Shown here: piece after piece, positions 8,154 to 16,867 of the stretch
Position numbering within the stretch: position 1 is the stretch's first letter
Layout: every line of letters begins with the position of its first letter
From: Bacteroidaceae bacterium
GTDB taxonomy: Bacteria; Bacteroidota; Bacteroidia; Bacteroidales; Bacteroidaceae
Assembly (NCBI GenBank): GCA_017940605.1
Contig: JAGAYF010000050.1
Span: 1 to 64,000, forward strand
DNA: 64,000 nt
Direction of reading: 5' to 3'
Notes under the pieces: model-generated
What the model was told of the DNA's origin: nothing
Databases searched by the model: none
Seen by the model: only the letters and a program-made list of their open reading frames with translations
Translations under genes and position numbers: made by a program

Positions 8154-8837
8154 ATGAAAAAGTATTTAGCAGAAATGGTCGGCACGTTCGTGCTCACCCT
8201 TCTTGGATGCGGCACTGCCGTGAGTTTGGCATGCGGTAGCGACACCGCATCGGTTGTAGGCACAGCCATTGCGTTTGGTCTGGCCGTCATTGCCATGGCC
8301 TACACCATCGGCGGCATCAGCGGATGCCACATCAACCCGGCCATCACCGTGGGATGCCTCATCTCCAAGCGCATCAGCGCCAAGGACGCATGCGGATACA
8401 TCGTGTTCCAGGTCATCGGCGCCATCATCGCCGCTGCCGTCCTCTTCGCCATCACCAGCGCCACCACCACTGAGTTTGCCGGAACGCTGACCGGTGCCAA
8501 CACCACCGCCGGCGCAGGCAACCAACTGGCCGGCCTGATTGTCGAAATCGTGCTGACGTTCATCTTCGTCCTCGTCGTACTGGGGGCAACCAGCAAGACC
8601 AACGGCGCAACCAACAACTTTGCCGGACTGGCCATCGGCCTGAGCCTGATACTCATCCACCTGGTGGGCATCCACTACACAGGCACTTCCGTCAATCCCG
8701 CCCGCTCCATCGGTCCTGCCCTGTTTGAGGGCGGCCAGGCCCTGTGCGACCTGTGGGTATTCATCGTAGGTCCGCTGGTGGGTGCCGTGCTGAGCGCGCT
8801 CGTTTGGTGTGCCATCAACGACAAGAAGGAAGACTAA
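8154..8837 (+). CDS. aqpZ: Aquaporin (MIP family), AqpZ-like water channel
   Basis: An inner-membrane channel of 227 aa for water or small solutes. Both half-helix signatures are present: GCHINPAITVG (first NPA) and TSVNPARSIGP (second NPA), within six hydrophobic segments. Length and AEMVGTFVLTLLGCG at the start fit the AqpZ branch more than the larger glycerol facilitators. It has its own promoter and a terminator directly downstream, so it is monocistronic. Confidence 0.92.
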   Translation: MKKYLAEMVGTFVLTLLGCGTAVSLACGSDTASVVGTAIAFGLAVIAMAYTIGGISGCHINPAITVGCLISKRISAKDACGYIVFQVIGAIIAAAVLFAITSATTTEFAGTLTGANTTAGAGNQLAGLIVEIVLTFIFVLVVLGATSKTNGATNNFAGLAIGLSLILIHLVGIHYTGTSVNPARSIGPALFEGGQALCDLWVFIVGPLVGAVLSALVWCAINDKKED

Positions 8838-8878
8838 AATTCCACCCATCGGGACGGACCGTTCCCGACAATAAGCCA

Positions 8879-8917
8879 ATCCCCCTTACCTGCCTGGGTA
8901 AGGGGGATATTTCTTTT
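8879..8917 (+). terminator. Strong intrinsic terminator after aqpZ
   Basis: A 12-bp perfect stem (ATCCCCCTTACC at 8879-8890, GGTAAGGGGGAT at 8897-8908) with a 6-base loop, followed by ATTTCTTTT. Confidence 0.9.
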
Positions 8918-9118
8918 CTCCATGACGGATGTTCCCGTCGGCCTGGGTTTTCACGCCCCGCAGGAGCAGTCCTGTTGCCCCGCCCAAAATATTTCGGGCC
9001 GCACAGGAGGATGCCTTACGCCCCGCGGCGCAGCCCCTGCCGCAGGGCGGCCGTGGGCAGGGAGCAGGAAGATGGGCATGGACGGAGTGGGGGAGTGCGC
9101 CGGCCGCAGGCTGGGGCA
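8918..9118. other. Spacer between aqpZ and polA, nothing recognised
   Basis: GC-rich spacer at the 3' ends of two converging genes. No reading frame with a plausible start, RNA or promoter was found. Confidence 0.5.
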
Positions 9119-11905
9119 TCAGTGCGCCTCCAGCCAGTTCTGACCCCAGCCGCAGTCGGCCAGGAGGGGTACGCGCAGGTCGCAGGCATGGGCCATCTCG
9201 TGCGTGACGATGCGCTGCACGGCTTCCCGCTCATCGGGAAAAACGCTGAAGTTGAGTTCGTCGTGCACTTGCAGCAGCATTTGCGAGCGCAGGCCCTCCT
9301 GGGCAAAGCGTTGGGCAATGCGTATCATGGCCACCTTGATGATGTCGGCGGCTGAGCCCTGTATGGGGGCGTTCACGGCATTGCGCTCGGCAAACTTCCT
9401 GACCTGGCCGTTCATTGAGTTGATGTCGGGCAGGTAGCGGCGGCGGTGGAAGATGGTTTCCACGAAGCCCTGCCGGCGGGCCGTGGCAATGATTTCCTCA
9501 GTGTACTCCCTGATGCTTGAAAAGTTTTCAAAATAACTGTCTATCAACTCCTTTGCCTCGGTTCGGCTGACCCCAATCCGCTGTGACAGGCCAAAGGAGG
9601 TGATTCCGTAGATGATGCCGAAATTGGCCGTCTTGGCCTTCCGCCGCTCGTCGCTGCTCACCTGCTGGATGGGCTTGCGGAAAATCTTGGCCGCCGTGGC
9701 GGCGTGGATGTCCTGGCCTTCCTGGAAGGCTCTTATCATGTGGTCGTCGTTGGCCAGGTGGGCCATGATGCGCAGCTCTATCTGGGAATAATCGGCCGAG
9801 AAGAACAGGCATCCCGGCTCGGGAATGAACGCCTTGCGTATCTCCTTGCCGTCCTCGCCGCGCACGGGAATGTTCTGCAGGTTGGGGTCGCTGCAGCTCA
9901 GGCGGCCCGTGGCCGTCACAGCCTGGTTGAAGTTGGTGTGTATGTGGCCCGTGCGGGGGTTGACCAGGGTGGGCAGGGTGTCGACGTAGGTGCTCAGCAG
10001 TTTCTTCATGCCGCGGTAGTTGAGCAGGTGGTCAATGATGGCACTCCGGCCGCGCAGGGCCTCCAGCACGGCCTCGCTGGTCTCATACTGGCCCGTCTTG
10101 GTGCGCTTGGCCTTGGGGTCGAGCTTCATTACGTCGAACAGGATTTCGCCTACCTGGCGCGGCGACGAAATATTGAAGCGCCGGCCGCTGATAGCGTAGA
10201 CCTGCTCTTCGTATTCCTGCAGCCGCTGGGCAAAGAGCCGCGAGGTCTCGGCCAACACCTGGGTGCCGATGCGCACGCCCACGTGCTCCATGGCGGCCAG
10301 CACGGGCATGAGGGGCATCTCGACGGTGCGGAACAGGGCCGTCTCGTTGTTTTTCTCCAGTTCGGCCTCGAGCAACGGCTTGAGCCGCATGCAGAAGTCG
10401 GCGCGCTGCATGCAGAACTTTCCGGCCATCTCGACGGGAAGCTCCGCCATGTTGCGCACGTCGCGCCAGCGCGTTCCGAAGTAATCGGCCAGCGACATGC
10501 AGTCGCAATGCAGGTAGCCGTCGGCCAGGTACTCCAACTGGTGGCGCTGCTCGGGCTGTATGACGTAATGGGCCAGCATGGGGTCGAACAATTCACCCTT
10601 CAGGCACACGCCATAGTTGGCCAGGACCAGCGTTGCGTACTTCAGGTTGAAGCCCACCTTGCCCACCTGCTCGTTTTCCAGGAGGGCTCGCCACGCATTC
10701 ACCAGCGAGGCATCGTCATTCGGGCCTGCGGCAGGCACATACCAGCCGTGGCCGTCGCCGGTGCTGAACGCCAGGCCCACCACGCGGGCATTGATGCCCG
10801 TCTGGGACGTGGCGGCCAATTCCAGGCTCACCCATTTTTCCCCGCTCAGGCGGGCCAGCAGCTGTCGGGCCGCCGCCTCGTCGCCGACCACCTGATAGTC
10901 CGTTTCTGTCAAGCCAGCGTCGGCCGGCGGGCCGGCAAACAGGTCGCCTTGCGGCGCGGGCGTGGGCTCGGAAAACAAATCGAGCTGCAACTGGCCCGAC
11001 GGGGCAGCCGCAGCCGGGGTGGGGGAGGGGGCAGGGGCATCGCCGCATATTTTTTTCAGCAACGTGCGGAATTCCAGGTCCTCAAAAATCTTGCGCAAGG
11101 CCTCCTTGTCTATCTCCTTGCGCCTGACTTCCTCCTCATTCAGTTCAAGAGGGATGTCACGCTTGATGGTGACCAAAAACTTCGAAAACATCACTTGTTT
11201 TTGGTTGTTTTCCAAATTTTCGCGCTGCTTTCCCTTCAATTCGGCCAGGTTTTGGTAGATTCCTTCGATAGAACCGTACTTTTTTATCAAGGCAACGGCC
11301 GTTTTCGGCCCAATGCCGGGACACCCGGGCACGTTGTCGGAAGCATCGCCCATGAGTCCCAGCATGTCAATGACCTGAAGCGGATGGTCCAGCCCGTACT
11401 TGTCCGTCACCTCCTGCGGTCCGAGCACCTCGGCTTCGGTCTTGCCCTTCGACGGGCGGTACACCTTGACCTGCTCGGTCACCAACTGGCAGTAGTCCTT
11501 GTCGGGCGTGACCATGAACGTCTCAAAACCCGCCGCCTCGGCCTTCCGGGCCAGCGTTCCTATGACATCGTCGGCCTCATAGCCCGCTATCTCAAAAATA
11601 GGGATGTTGTAGGCCCGCACAATATCCTTGATGATGGGCACCGACTCGCTGATGCCCTCGGGCGTGCGCTCGCGCTGCGCCTTGTATTCGGGATAAGCCT
11701 CGTGGCGAAAGGTAGGGCCCTTCGGATCAAAGGCAATGCCCACGTGGGTGGGCTCCAGCTTGTTCAGTATCTCGGTCAGGGTGTTGACAAACCCAAACAC
11801 GGTGGACGTATTAAAGCCCTTGGAATTCATTCGCGGTGACTGCATTAGCGCATAAAAGGCGCGGTAGATCAATGCATAGGCATCCAGCAACACAAGTCTG
11901 TTCAT
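9119..11905 (-). CDS. polA: DNA polymerase I; proofreading domain appears catalytically dead
   Basis: A 928-aa replicative repair polymerase that fills gaps and removes RNA primers. Residues 1-290 form the 5' nuclease (LLDAYALIYRAFYA, then GYEADDVIG and DASDNVPGCPGIGPKTA). The polymerase module is intact: motif A FSADYSQIELRIMAHL, motif B RRKAKTANFGIIYG, motif C LQVHDELNF. The 3'-5' exonuclease fold lies between, but all four metal ligands known from the E. coli enzyme are replaced: Asp355 by Glu362, Glu357 by Ala364, Asp424 by Ala424 (NLKYAT) and Asp501 by Arg501 (KFCMQRAD). The enzyme should therefore polymerise without proofreading, as Taq polymerase I does. Confidence 0.95.
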   Translation of the reverse strand: MNRLVLLDAYALIYRAFYALMQSPRMNSKGFNTSTVFGFVNTLTEILNKLEPTHVGIAFDPKGPTFRHEAYPEYKAQRERTPEGISESVPIIKDIVRAYNIPIFEIAGYEADDVIGTLARKAEAAGFETFMVTPDKDYCQLVTEQVKVYRPSKGKTEAEVLGPQEVTDKYGLDHPLQVIDMLGLMGDASDNVPGCPGIGPKTAVALIKKYGSIEGIYQNLAELKGKQRENLENNQKQVMFSKFLVTIKRDIPLELNEEEVRRKEIDKEALRKIFEDLEFRTLLKKICGDAPAPSPTPAAAAPSGQLQLDLFSEPTPAPQGDLFAGPPADAGLTETDYQVVGDEAAARQLLARLSGEKWVSLELAATSQTGINARVVGLAFSTGDGHGWYVPAAGPNDDASLVNAWRALLENEQVGKVGFNLKYATLVLANYGVCLKGELFDPMLAHYVIQPEQRHQLEYLADGYLHCDCMSLADYFGTRWRDVRNMAELPVEMAGKFCMQRADFCMRLKPLLEAELEKNNETALFRTVEMPLMPVLAAMEHVGVRIGTQVLAETSRLFAQRLQEYEEQVYAISGRRFNISSPRQVGEILFDVMKLDPKAKRTKTGQYETSEAVLEALRGRSAIIDHLLNYRGMKKLLSTYVDTLPTLVNPRTGHIHTNFNQAVTATGRLSCSDPNLQNIPVRGEDGKEIRKAFIPEPGCLFFSADYSQIELRIMAHLANDDHMIRAFQEGQDIHAATAAKIFRKPIQQVSSDERRKAKTANFGIIYGITSFGLSQRIGVSRTEAKELIDSYFENFSSIREYTEEIIATARRQGFVETIFHRRRYLPDINSMNGQVRKFAERNAVNAPIQGSAADIIKVAMIRIAQRFAQEGLRSQMLLQVHDELNFSVFPDEREAVQRIVTHEMAHACDLRVPLLADCGWGQNWLEAH

Positions 11906-11970
11906 AGCTTAATAATGATGGTTTCGACCGTAAAATTAAGAATTTTGTCCTAATTTAAGCCTATTTTTTG

Positions 11971-11978
11971 TACTTTTG
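11971..11978 (+). promoter_or_regulatory. -7 box for the polyprenyl diphosphate synthase gene
   Basis: TACTTTTG, 17 bases before the start codon, with TTTG at 11944-11947 as a slightly distant -33 element. Confidence 0.7.
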
Positions 11979-11995
11979 TGCCTTAAAAGAGAAGT

Positions 11996-12970
11996 ATGGA
12001 GTCCTTAGCCCTCATCAGAAAGCCAATAGAACAGGAGTTGCAGCTGTTCAGGAAATATTTCCAGCAGTCACTGGAAACTTCCGAACCGTATCTCAACCAG
12101 ATTTTTTCCCACATCAGCAGGACTAACGGCAAGCTGATGCGCCCCATGCTGCTCCTGCTGGTGGCCAAGGAGCACGGAGACATCAACCAGAGCACCTTCC
12201 TGTCGGCCGTCACCCTGGAAATGCTGCACATTGCCAGCCTGGTGCACGACGACGTGGTGGACGAGAGCAACCAGCGGCGCGGACACGCCTCGGTCAATGC
12301 CACATACGGCAACAAGGTGGCCGTGCTGACGGGCGACTACCTGCTTTCCAACTCGCTCATCAAGGCCGCACAGACCCTGAGCATAGACATTGTGAACCAC
12401 GTCGCCCTGCTGGGCCGCCAGCTCTCGAGCGGTGAGCTCCTGCAACTGAAAAACTCGGAGCAAAAGGAGTTTTCGGAAGAAAGCTACCTGGATGTCATTC
12501 GCCTGAAGACGGCAGCCCTCTTCGCCATGAGCGCAGAACTGGGCGCACTCTCCACCGGGGCGGCCCACGACACCGTGGAGCGCATGAAGCACCTGGGCGA
12601 AATCATCGGCATGTGCTTCCAAATTCGCGATGACATCTTCGACTACTACGAAGACAGCACCGTGGGCAAGCCGACGGGCAACGACATGGCCGAAGGCAAG
12701 CTGACGCTGCCCATCATCCACGCATTGAAAAAGGAAAACGACCCTGCCATGCTCCAATTGGCGCAAAAGGTCAAGGAGGGCACGATTTCTTCCGATGAAA
12801 TCGCCATTTTAATTGATTATGCCAAGAAACAGGGAGGCATTGAGTACGCCACGACGCGCATGAACCAAATGGCCGACGAGGCACTGACGCTGATTGAAAA
12901 CTTCCGCCAGGCCGACGTGCGCGAAGCCCTGACCCACTACATCCATTTCGTGACGGCACGCACGCTGTAA
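11996..12970 (+). CDS. ispB: Polyprenyl diphosphate synthase (octaprenyl/nonaprenyl type)
   Basis: A cytoplasmic trans-prenyltransferase of 324 aa that lengthens farnesyl or geranylgeranyl diphosphate with isopentenyl diphosphate, giving the side chain of menaquinone. The first aspartate-rich motif is LVHDDVVDES followed by RRGHASVNATYGN, the second is CFQIRDDIFDYYED; KPTGNDMAEGKLTLP between them is typical. Chain length cannot be told safely from sequence by eye. It has its own promoter, is divergent from polA and converges on deoC at a shared terminator. Confidence 0.88.
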   Translation: MESLALIRKPIEQELQLFRKYFQQSLETSEPYLNQIFSHISRTNGKLMRPMLLLLVAKEHGDINQSTFLSAVTLEMLHIASLVHDDVVDESNQRRGHASVNATYGNKVAVLTGDYLLSNSLIKAAQTLSIDIVNHVALLGRQLSSGELLQLKNSEQKEFSEESYLDVIRLKTAALFAMSAELGALSTGAAHDTVERMKHLGEIIGMCFQIRDDIFDYYEDSTVGKPTGNDMAEGKLTLPIIHALKKENDPAMLQLAQKVKEGTISSDEIAILIDYAKKQGGIEYATTRMNQMADEALTLIENFRQADVREALTHYIHFVTARTL

Positions 12971-13044
12971 GGCACAGGCACAGCCGCACATTCTTCCTCT
13001 ATTTTCAGAAAATCTTCAGGCACAGTTCTTTCAGGACATCTTAC

Positions 13045-13087
13045 TTTTTCCGCGCCGACATAAACCCATGTATGCGGCGCGGAAAAA
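13045..13087. terminator. Bidirectional terminator between ispB and deoC
   Basis: TTTTTCCGCGCCG (13045-13057) pairs fully with CGGCGCGGAAAAA (13075-13087). A-run and T-run flank the GC stem, so it can end transcripts from both converging genes. Confidence 0.85.
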
Positions 13088-13121
13088 ATCATTCAGGGCG
13101 TAAAACGCCCGCTAACACCCA

Positions 13122-14063
13122 TTAAAAAACGGTTACATCGCTGCCCGTGATGTCAGACAGCAGGTGGTTGGCCAGGCTGCTCGCACCTATGCGGAACAGG
13201 GCAGGGGTGAGCCACTCCTGACCCAGGACCTCCTTGACGATGGTGTAGTAGGCAACGGCATCGTCGGTCGTCCTGACTCCGCCGGCCACTTTGATGCCCA
13301 CTTTTCGCTCGGTTTTATCGTAGTATTCCTTAATGGCCTGGCACATGGTATAGACGGCGAGCGGCGTTGCCCCGGGTTCTACCTTTCCCGTGGAAGTCTT
13401 GATGAAATCTGCCCCGCTGTACATGGCTATGATGCTGGCCTTCTTGATGTTTTCAGCTGTTTGCAGCGCACCTGTCTCAAGGATGACCTTCAGTGGCGTG
13501 TCGTCGCCCACGATATCCTTCATTTCCTCGATTTCATCGCAAACCTGCTCGTAATCCTCCACCAGGAAGAAGCCCACCGGCATGACGACATCCACCTCGG
13601 TAGCACCGTCCTTGACAGCCAATGCGGTCTCAATGGTCTTCACCTCGGGAAAAGTCTGCGCCGAGGGGAAGCCGCCGCACACTGTCGTGATCTCAACGCC
13701 GTCGGCCTCAAGGCTCTGGCTCACAATCTTGGCAAACCGAGGGTAGATGCAGATGGCCGCAGGATGGGGAAAGTTGGGGTTTTTGTCGGTGAAATCGTTG
13801 ATTTTCTCTGTCAGCCGCAGGGCGCTGTCTTCATTGTCGGTCACCTTGAGAGAGGTAATTTCAATGGTACTGAACAGAAACTTTTTCACTTCGCTGGTGT
13901 TATTCTCCTTCTTTTTGGATGCCAGGAGCTTCTTTACCTCCTCCAATACGATTTCATCGTGCAGGTGCAGGTTGTACTGCGCCAAAGCCTGCTGGTATTT
14001 GTTCTCATAAGCATCATGCACATGCTGATGCCCATCATGGTCGTGGTGTTCGTGTGGTTTCAT
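13122..14063 (-). CDS. deoC: Deoxyribose-phosphate aldolase
   Basis: Class I aldolase that splits 2-deoxyribose 5-phosphate into glyceraldehyde 3-phosphate and acetaldehyde in nucleoside salvage. The 313-aa protein shows the Schiff-base lysine in GADFIKTSTGK, the second lysine in VGIKVAGGVRT, and EVDVVMPVG. It carries an extra His-rich N-terminus (HEHHDHDGHQHVHDAY) before the barrel, which may bind a metal; this is not part of the catalytic domain. It is the last gene of the mnmG-uvrC-dtd-mazG-deoC run, 5 bases after the MazG-like gene. Confidence 0.93.
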   Translation of the reverse strand: MKPHEHHDHDGHQHVHDAYENKYQQALAQYNLHLHDEIVLEEVKKLLASKKKENNTSEVKKFLFSTIEITSLKVTDNEDSALRLTEKINDFTDKNPNFPHPAAICIYPRFAKIVSQSLEADGVEITTVCGGFPSAQTFPEVKTIETALAVKDGATEVDVVMPVGFFLVEDYEQVCDEIEEMKDIVGDDTPLKVILETGALQTAENIKKASIIAMYSGADFIKTSTGKVEPGATPLAVYTMCQAIKEYYDKTERKVGIKVAGGVRTTDDAVAYYTIVKEVLGQEWLTPALFRIGASSLANHLLSDITGSDVTVF

Positions 14064-14068
14064 TGCTA

Positions 14069-14404
14069 TCAGTTCAGTTTTATGTTGTTAATGTGTCTCG
14101 TCTTGTCCCTTTCCGTCTTTTTCTCCATGGATTTCTGCAATTCCTGCGCCAGGTCGACACCTGTTTGGTTGGCCAGGCAGAGCAGCACCCACAGGACATC
14201 GGCCATCTCTTCTCCCAAATCGGCCTTTTCACCAGGCTTGAAACTCTGGTCGCCGTATTTCCGGGCCATGATGCGGGCCAGCTCGCCCACTTCCTCAGTG
14301 AGACAAGCCATGTTGGTCAGTTCGCTGAAGTAACGCACGCCATAGCGATGAATCCAGTCGTCGACCATGGCCTGTGCACCTTTTATCGTCAAATCTTTTT
14401 CCAT
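14069..14404 (-). CDS. MazG-like nucleotide pyrophosphohydrolase
   Basis: A 111-aa all-alpha NTP pyrophosphohydrolase that likely hydrolyses unwanted nucleoside triphosphates. The metal-binding pattern EEVGELAR, then EEMADVLWVLLCLANQTGVD matches the single-domain MazG/dUTPase-like superfamily. It sits tightly between dtd and deoC. In Bacteroidales a MazG-like gene regularly occupies this place, fitting a nucleotide housekeeping role; the exact substrate is unknown. Confidence 0.82.
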   Translation of the reverse strand: MEKDLTIKGAQAMVDDWIHRYGVRYFSELTNMACLTEEVGELARIMARKYGDQSFKPGEKADLGEEMADVLWVLLCLANQTGVDLAQELQKSMEKKTERDKTRHINNIKLN

Positions 14405-14463
14405 TGAAGAAATTCTGTTGCAAAGTTAAGTAAAACGCACTACAAACAGGGTGGTTCGTTCCA

Positions 14464-14916
14464 TTATTCCTTGTTTTTTGAATCCAGGCAAATGGTCACA
14501 GGGCCGTCATTGAGCAGTTCTACCTTCATGTCCGCCCCAAACTCGCCCGTACCCACCCGGCCCGTACACAATCGGCGCACCTCACGACAGAAACTCTCGT
14601 AGAGGGGGACGGCCGTTTCGTGGCCGGCGGCACGTATGTAGGAGGGACGGTTGCCTTTCTTATAGGATGCCATCAGCGTGAACTGGCTTATTATCAAGAC
14701 ATCGGCATGCATGTCAAGAGCTGAAATGTTCATCACGCCATCCTTGTCGTTGAAGATGCGCATTTGAATCACTTTCTTGGCCAGCCACTGCACATCCTCC
14801 TCATTGTCAGGTTCTTCTATACCTACAAGCAACAACAAGCCTGGACCTATCTGCGATTTGACCCGACCGTCAATGGTAACGGAGGCATGGCTGACCCTTT
14901 GCAGTACGATTCTCAT
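14464..14916 (-). CDS. dtd: D-aminoacyl-tRNA deacylase
   Basis: Cleaves D-amino acids (and glycine mischarged on tRNA-Ala) from tRNA, protecting translation fidelity. The 150-aa length is standard. The two active-site signatures are present: SQFTLMASYKKGNRPSY (Ser/Gln/Thr of SQFTL) and the cross-subunit Gly-cisPro type element in LLNDGPVTICLDSK. GTGEFGADMKVEL precedes the latter. It lies 24 bases downstream of uvrC. Confidence 0.95.
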   Translation of the reverse strand: MRIVLQRVSHASVTIDGRVKSQIGPGLLLLVGIEEPDNEEDVQWLAKKVIQMRIFNDKDGVMNISALDMHADVLIISQFTLMASYKKGNRPSYIRAAGHETAVPLYESFCREVRRLCTGRVGTGEFGADMKVELLNDGPVTICLDSKNKE

Positions 14917-14940
14917 ATTTTTCTGTATTCCAATTATTTA

Positions 14941-16779
14941 TTATTCACCATTTGAGGCAGATGCATGCAGTTCATGATAGATGTTGCTGCCTTTTTTCCG
15001 GCCCAGTAACGACTGCAATTCAGCTTCATCAGCCTCCTTGATTTTCTTTACGCTCTTGAATGTCTTCAACAGCAGGGACTTGGTGGCCTTGCCTATGCCG
15101 TGGATGTCGTCCAGTTCGGAATGAGCCACACGCTTGCTGCGCTTCAACTTGTGGAACGTGATGGCAAAACGGTGCACCTCGTCCTGCATGCGCGTCAGCA
15201 GGTGGAACAGCTCGCTGTTTGTACTCAGGCCGATGACCTGGGGCGGAAAACCATATATTAACTCGTTGGTCCTGTGCCTATTGTCCTTGGCCAAGCCGGC
15301 AATGGGAATGTCCAGATGCAACTCGCCCTCAATGACCTCGCGCACACAATGCATCTGGCCTATTCCGCCGTCGGTGATGATCAGGTCGGACAGGGGCTTT
15401 TCCTCTTCCTGCAACCGTGTGTACCTTCGCCTTACCACCTCCTGCATGGAGGCGTAGTCGTCAGGACCTACCACAGTCTTGATGTTGTATTTGCGATACT
15501 CGCTCTTGGCCGGCCTTAGCTGCCTGAACACCACGCAGGCCGCCACGGCATCGTCGCCCTGCATGTTGGAATTGTCGAACAATTCTATTTGATGAGGCAG
15601 GCGGGGCAGATGCAATGCCTCCTTCAGTTCCGTCATCAGGCGCGTCGTGCGCTGTTCGGGGTTGAGTTTTTCGGCTTGCTTGATGCGATCCCACTTGAAT
15701 TGCTTCACGTTTTTTTCCGATAGTTCCAGCAATTTTCGCTTATCACCGCGCTGTGGCACTGTCTGCACAAGGTCGTCAGGCAAATCGACGGCAAAGGGTA
15801 CGACAATCTCGCGCGAACGGCTCTTGAAACGCTCGCGCAGCTCTACGATTCCCAGACGGAGCAGTTCCTCGGGACTTTCGTCCATGCTTTTCTTGTATTC
15901 TATGGTAAATGCCTGCGTGATGCTGCCCTGTATGACGTGCAAATAATTGATATAGGCGTTCTTGCCCTCTATTTCAATGTTGAAGACATCCAAATTGGTG
16001 TTGCTGGGATGGACTATCTCGCTCTTTGACTTAAATTGCACCAATTCATCGTATTTTTCCTTCACTTTCTGGGCTTCCTCAAACCGCATTTGCTGTGCCA
16101 GGGTGAGCATTTCCTCCTTCAGTGTATGCAACACCTCTGAAGTGTTGCCCTTGAGGATTTCCTTGCATTCAGCTATTTTTTTATTGTAGTCCTCGCGCGT
16201 CTGCTTTCCCACGCACGGCCCTTGGCATTTCTTCATGTGGTAGTCCAAACAGACCTTGAATTTGCCTTTTTCAACGCCTTCCTCGGTCAAACGCTCACGA
16301 CACATGCGGGGTTTATAGACTTTGTAGATGAAATCCAGCAACGCCTTGATAGTTCCCTCATGGCTGTACGGGCCAAAGTAGATTCCGCCCTTCAAGTCTA
16401 TGTTGCGCGTGCGGAATATGCGCGGAAATTCTTCCTTGGTAATGCAAATGGAGGGATAGGTCTTGTCATCCTTGAGCAAGATGTTGTACTTGGGCTTGTA
16501 TCGCTTAATCAGGTTGTTTTCCAACAGGAGGGCATCAGCCTCTGTATTGACAACGATGTACTTGATGTCCCTTATCTTGCTTACCAGGAGTTGTGTCTTC
16601 CGGTCATGGTGCTCTTTGTTGAAATAGGAGTTGACCCTGCGCTTCAGGTTCTTGGCCTTTCCTACATATATAATCGTTCCCGTTTCGTCAAGGTATTGAT
16701 AGCTGCCCGGCGACTCGGGCAAACTGGCCAAAATCCCCTTGAGATATGTCTGAAGCTGTTCTTTCTCCTCCTTTGTCAT
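14941..16779 (-). CDS. uvrC: Excinuclease ABC subunit C
   Basis: Makes the two incisions of nucleotide excision repair together with UvrB. The 612-aa protein has the N-terminal GIY-YIG nuclease (PGSYQYLDETGTIIYVGKAK, about residues 19-38), the zinc-free Cys cluster region, a UVR domain that binds UvrB (about residues 205-240), the C-terminal RNase H-like nuclease (LIITDGGIGQM, FDNSNMQGDDAVA) and a terminal helix-hairpin-helix (LDDIHGIGKATKSLL). Second gene of the mnmG operon. Confidence 0.96.
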   Translation of the reverse strand: MTKEEKEQLQTYLKGILASLPESPGSYQYLDETGTIIYVGKAKNLKRRVNSYFNKEHHDRKTQLLVSKIRDIKYIVVNTEADALLLENNLIKRYKPKYNILLKDDKTYPSICITKEEFPRIFRTRNIDLKGGIYFGPYSHEGTIKALLDFIYKVYKPRMCRERLTEEGVEKGKFKVCLDYHMKKCQGPCVGKQTREDYNKKIAECKEILKGNTSEVLHTLKEEMLTLAQQMRFEEAQKVKEKYDELVQFKSKSEIVHPSNTNLDVFNIEIEGKNAYINYLHVIQGSITQAFTIEYKKSMDESPEELLRLGIVELRERFKSRSREIVVPFAVDLPDDLVQTVPQRGDKRKLLELSEKNVKQFKWDRIKQAEKLNPEQRTTRLMTELKEALHLPRLPHQIELFDNSNMQGDDAVAACVVFRQLRPAKSEYRKYNIKTVVGPDDYASMQEVVRRRYTRLQEEEKPLSDLIITDGGIGQMHCVREVIEGELHLDIPIAGLAKDNRHRTNELIYGFPPQVIGLSTNSELFHLLTRMQDEVHRFAITFHKLKRSKRVAHSELDDIHGIGKATKSLLLKTFKSVKKIKEADEAELQSLLGRKKGSNIYHELHASASNGE

Positions 16780-16845
16780 CTCCTGATTAAAAATGGAAGC
16801 AATCTACTCTTCTTTTAATTTATTTTCAGTAACTTATCATACGCA

Positions 16846-16861
16846 TGTTCCACAAGGAACA
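16846..16861. other. parS-like 16-mer between mnmG and uvrC
   Basis: TGTTCCACAAGGAACA matches 14 of 16 positions of TGTTCCACGTGGAACA, the form of the ParB-binding site parS. The two mismatches hit the central CG/GT, which matter for ParB binding, so this may be only a 7-bp hairpin (ATGTTCC/GGAACAT). Confidence 0.3.
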
Positions 16862-16867
16862 TTGGCG

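Noticed and set aside
9704..11839. A 711-codon open frame antisense to polA
   Set aside because: polA is unambiguous; the antisense frame has low-complexity Val/Gly/His composition and no recognisable domain.
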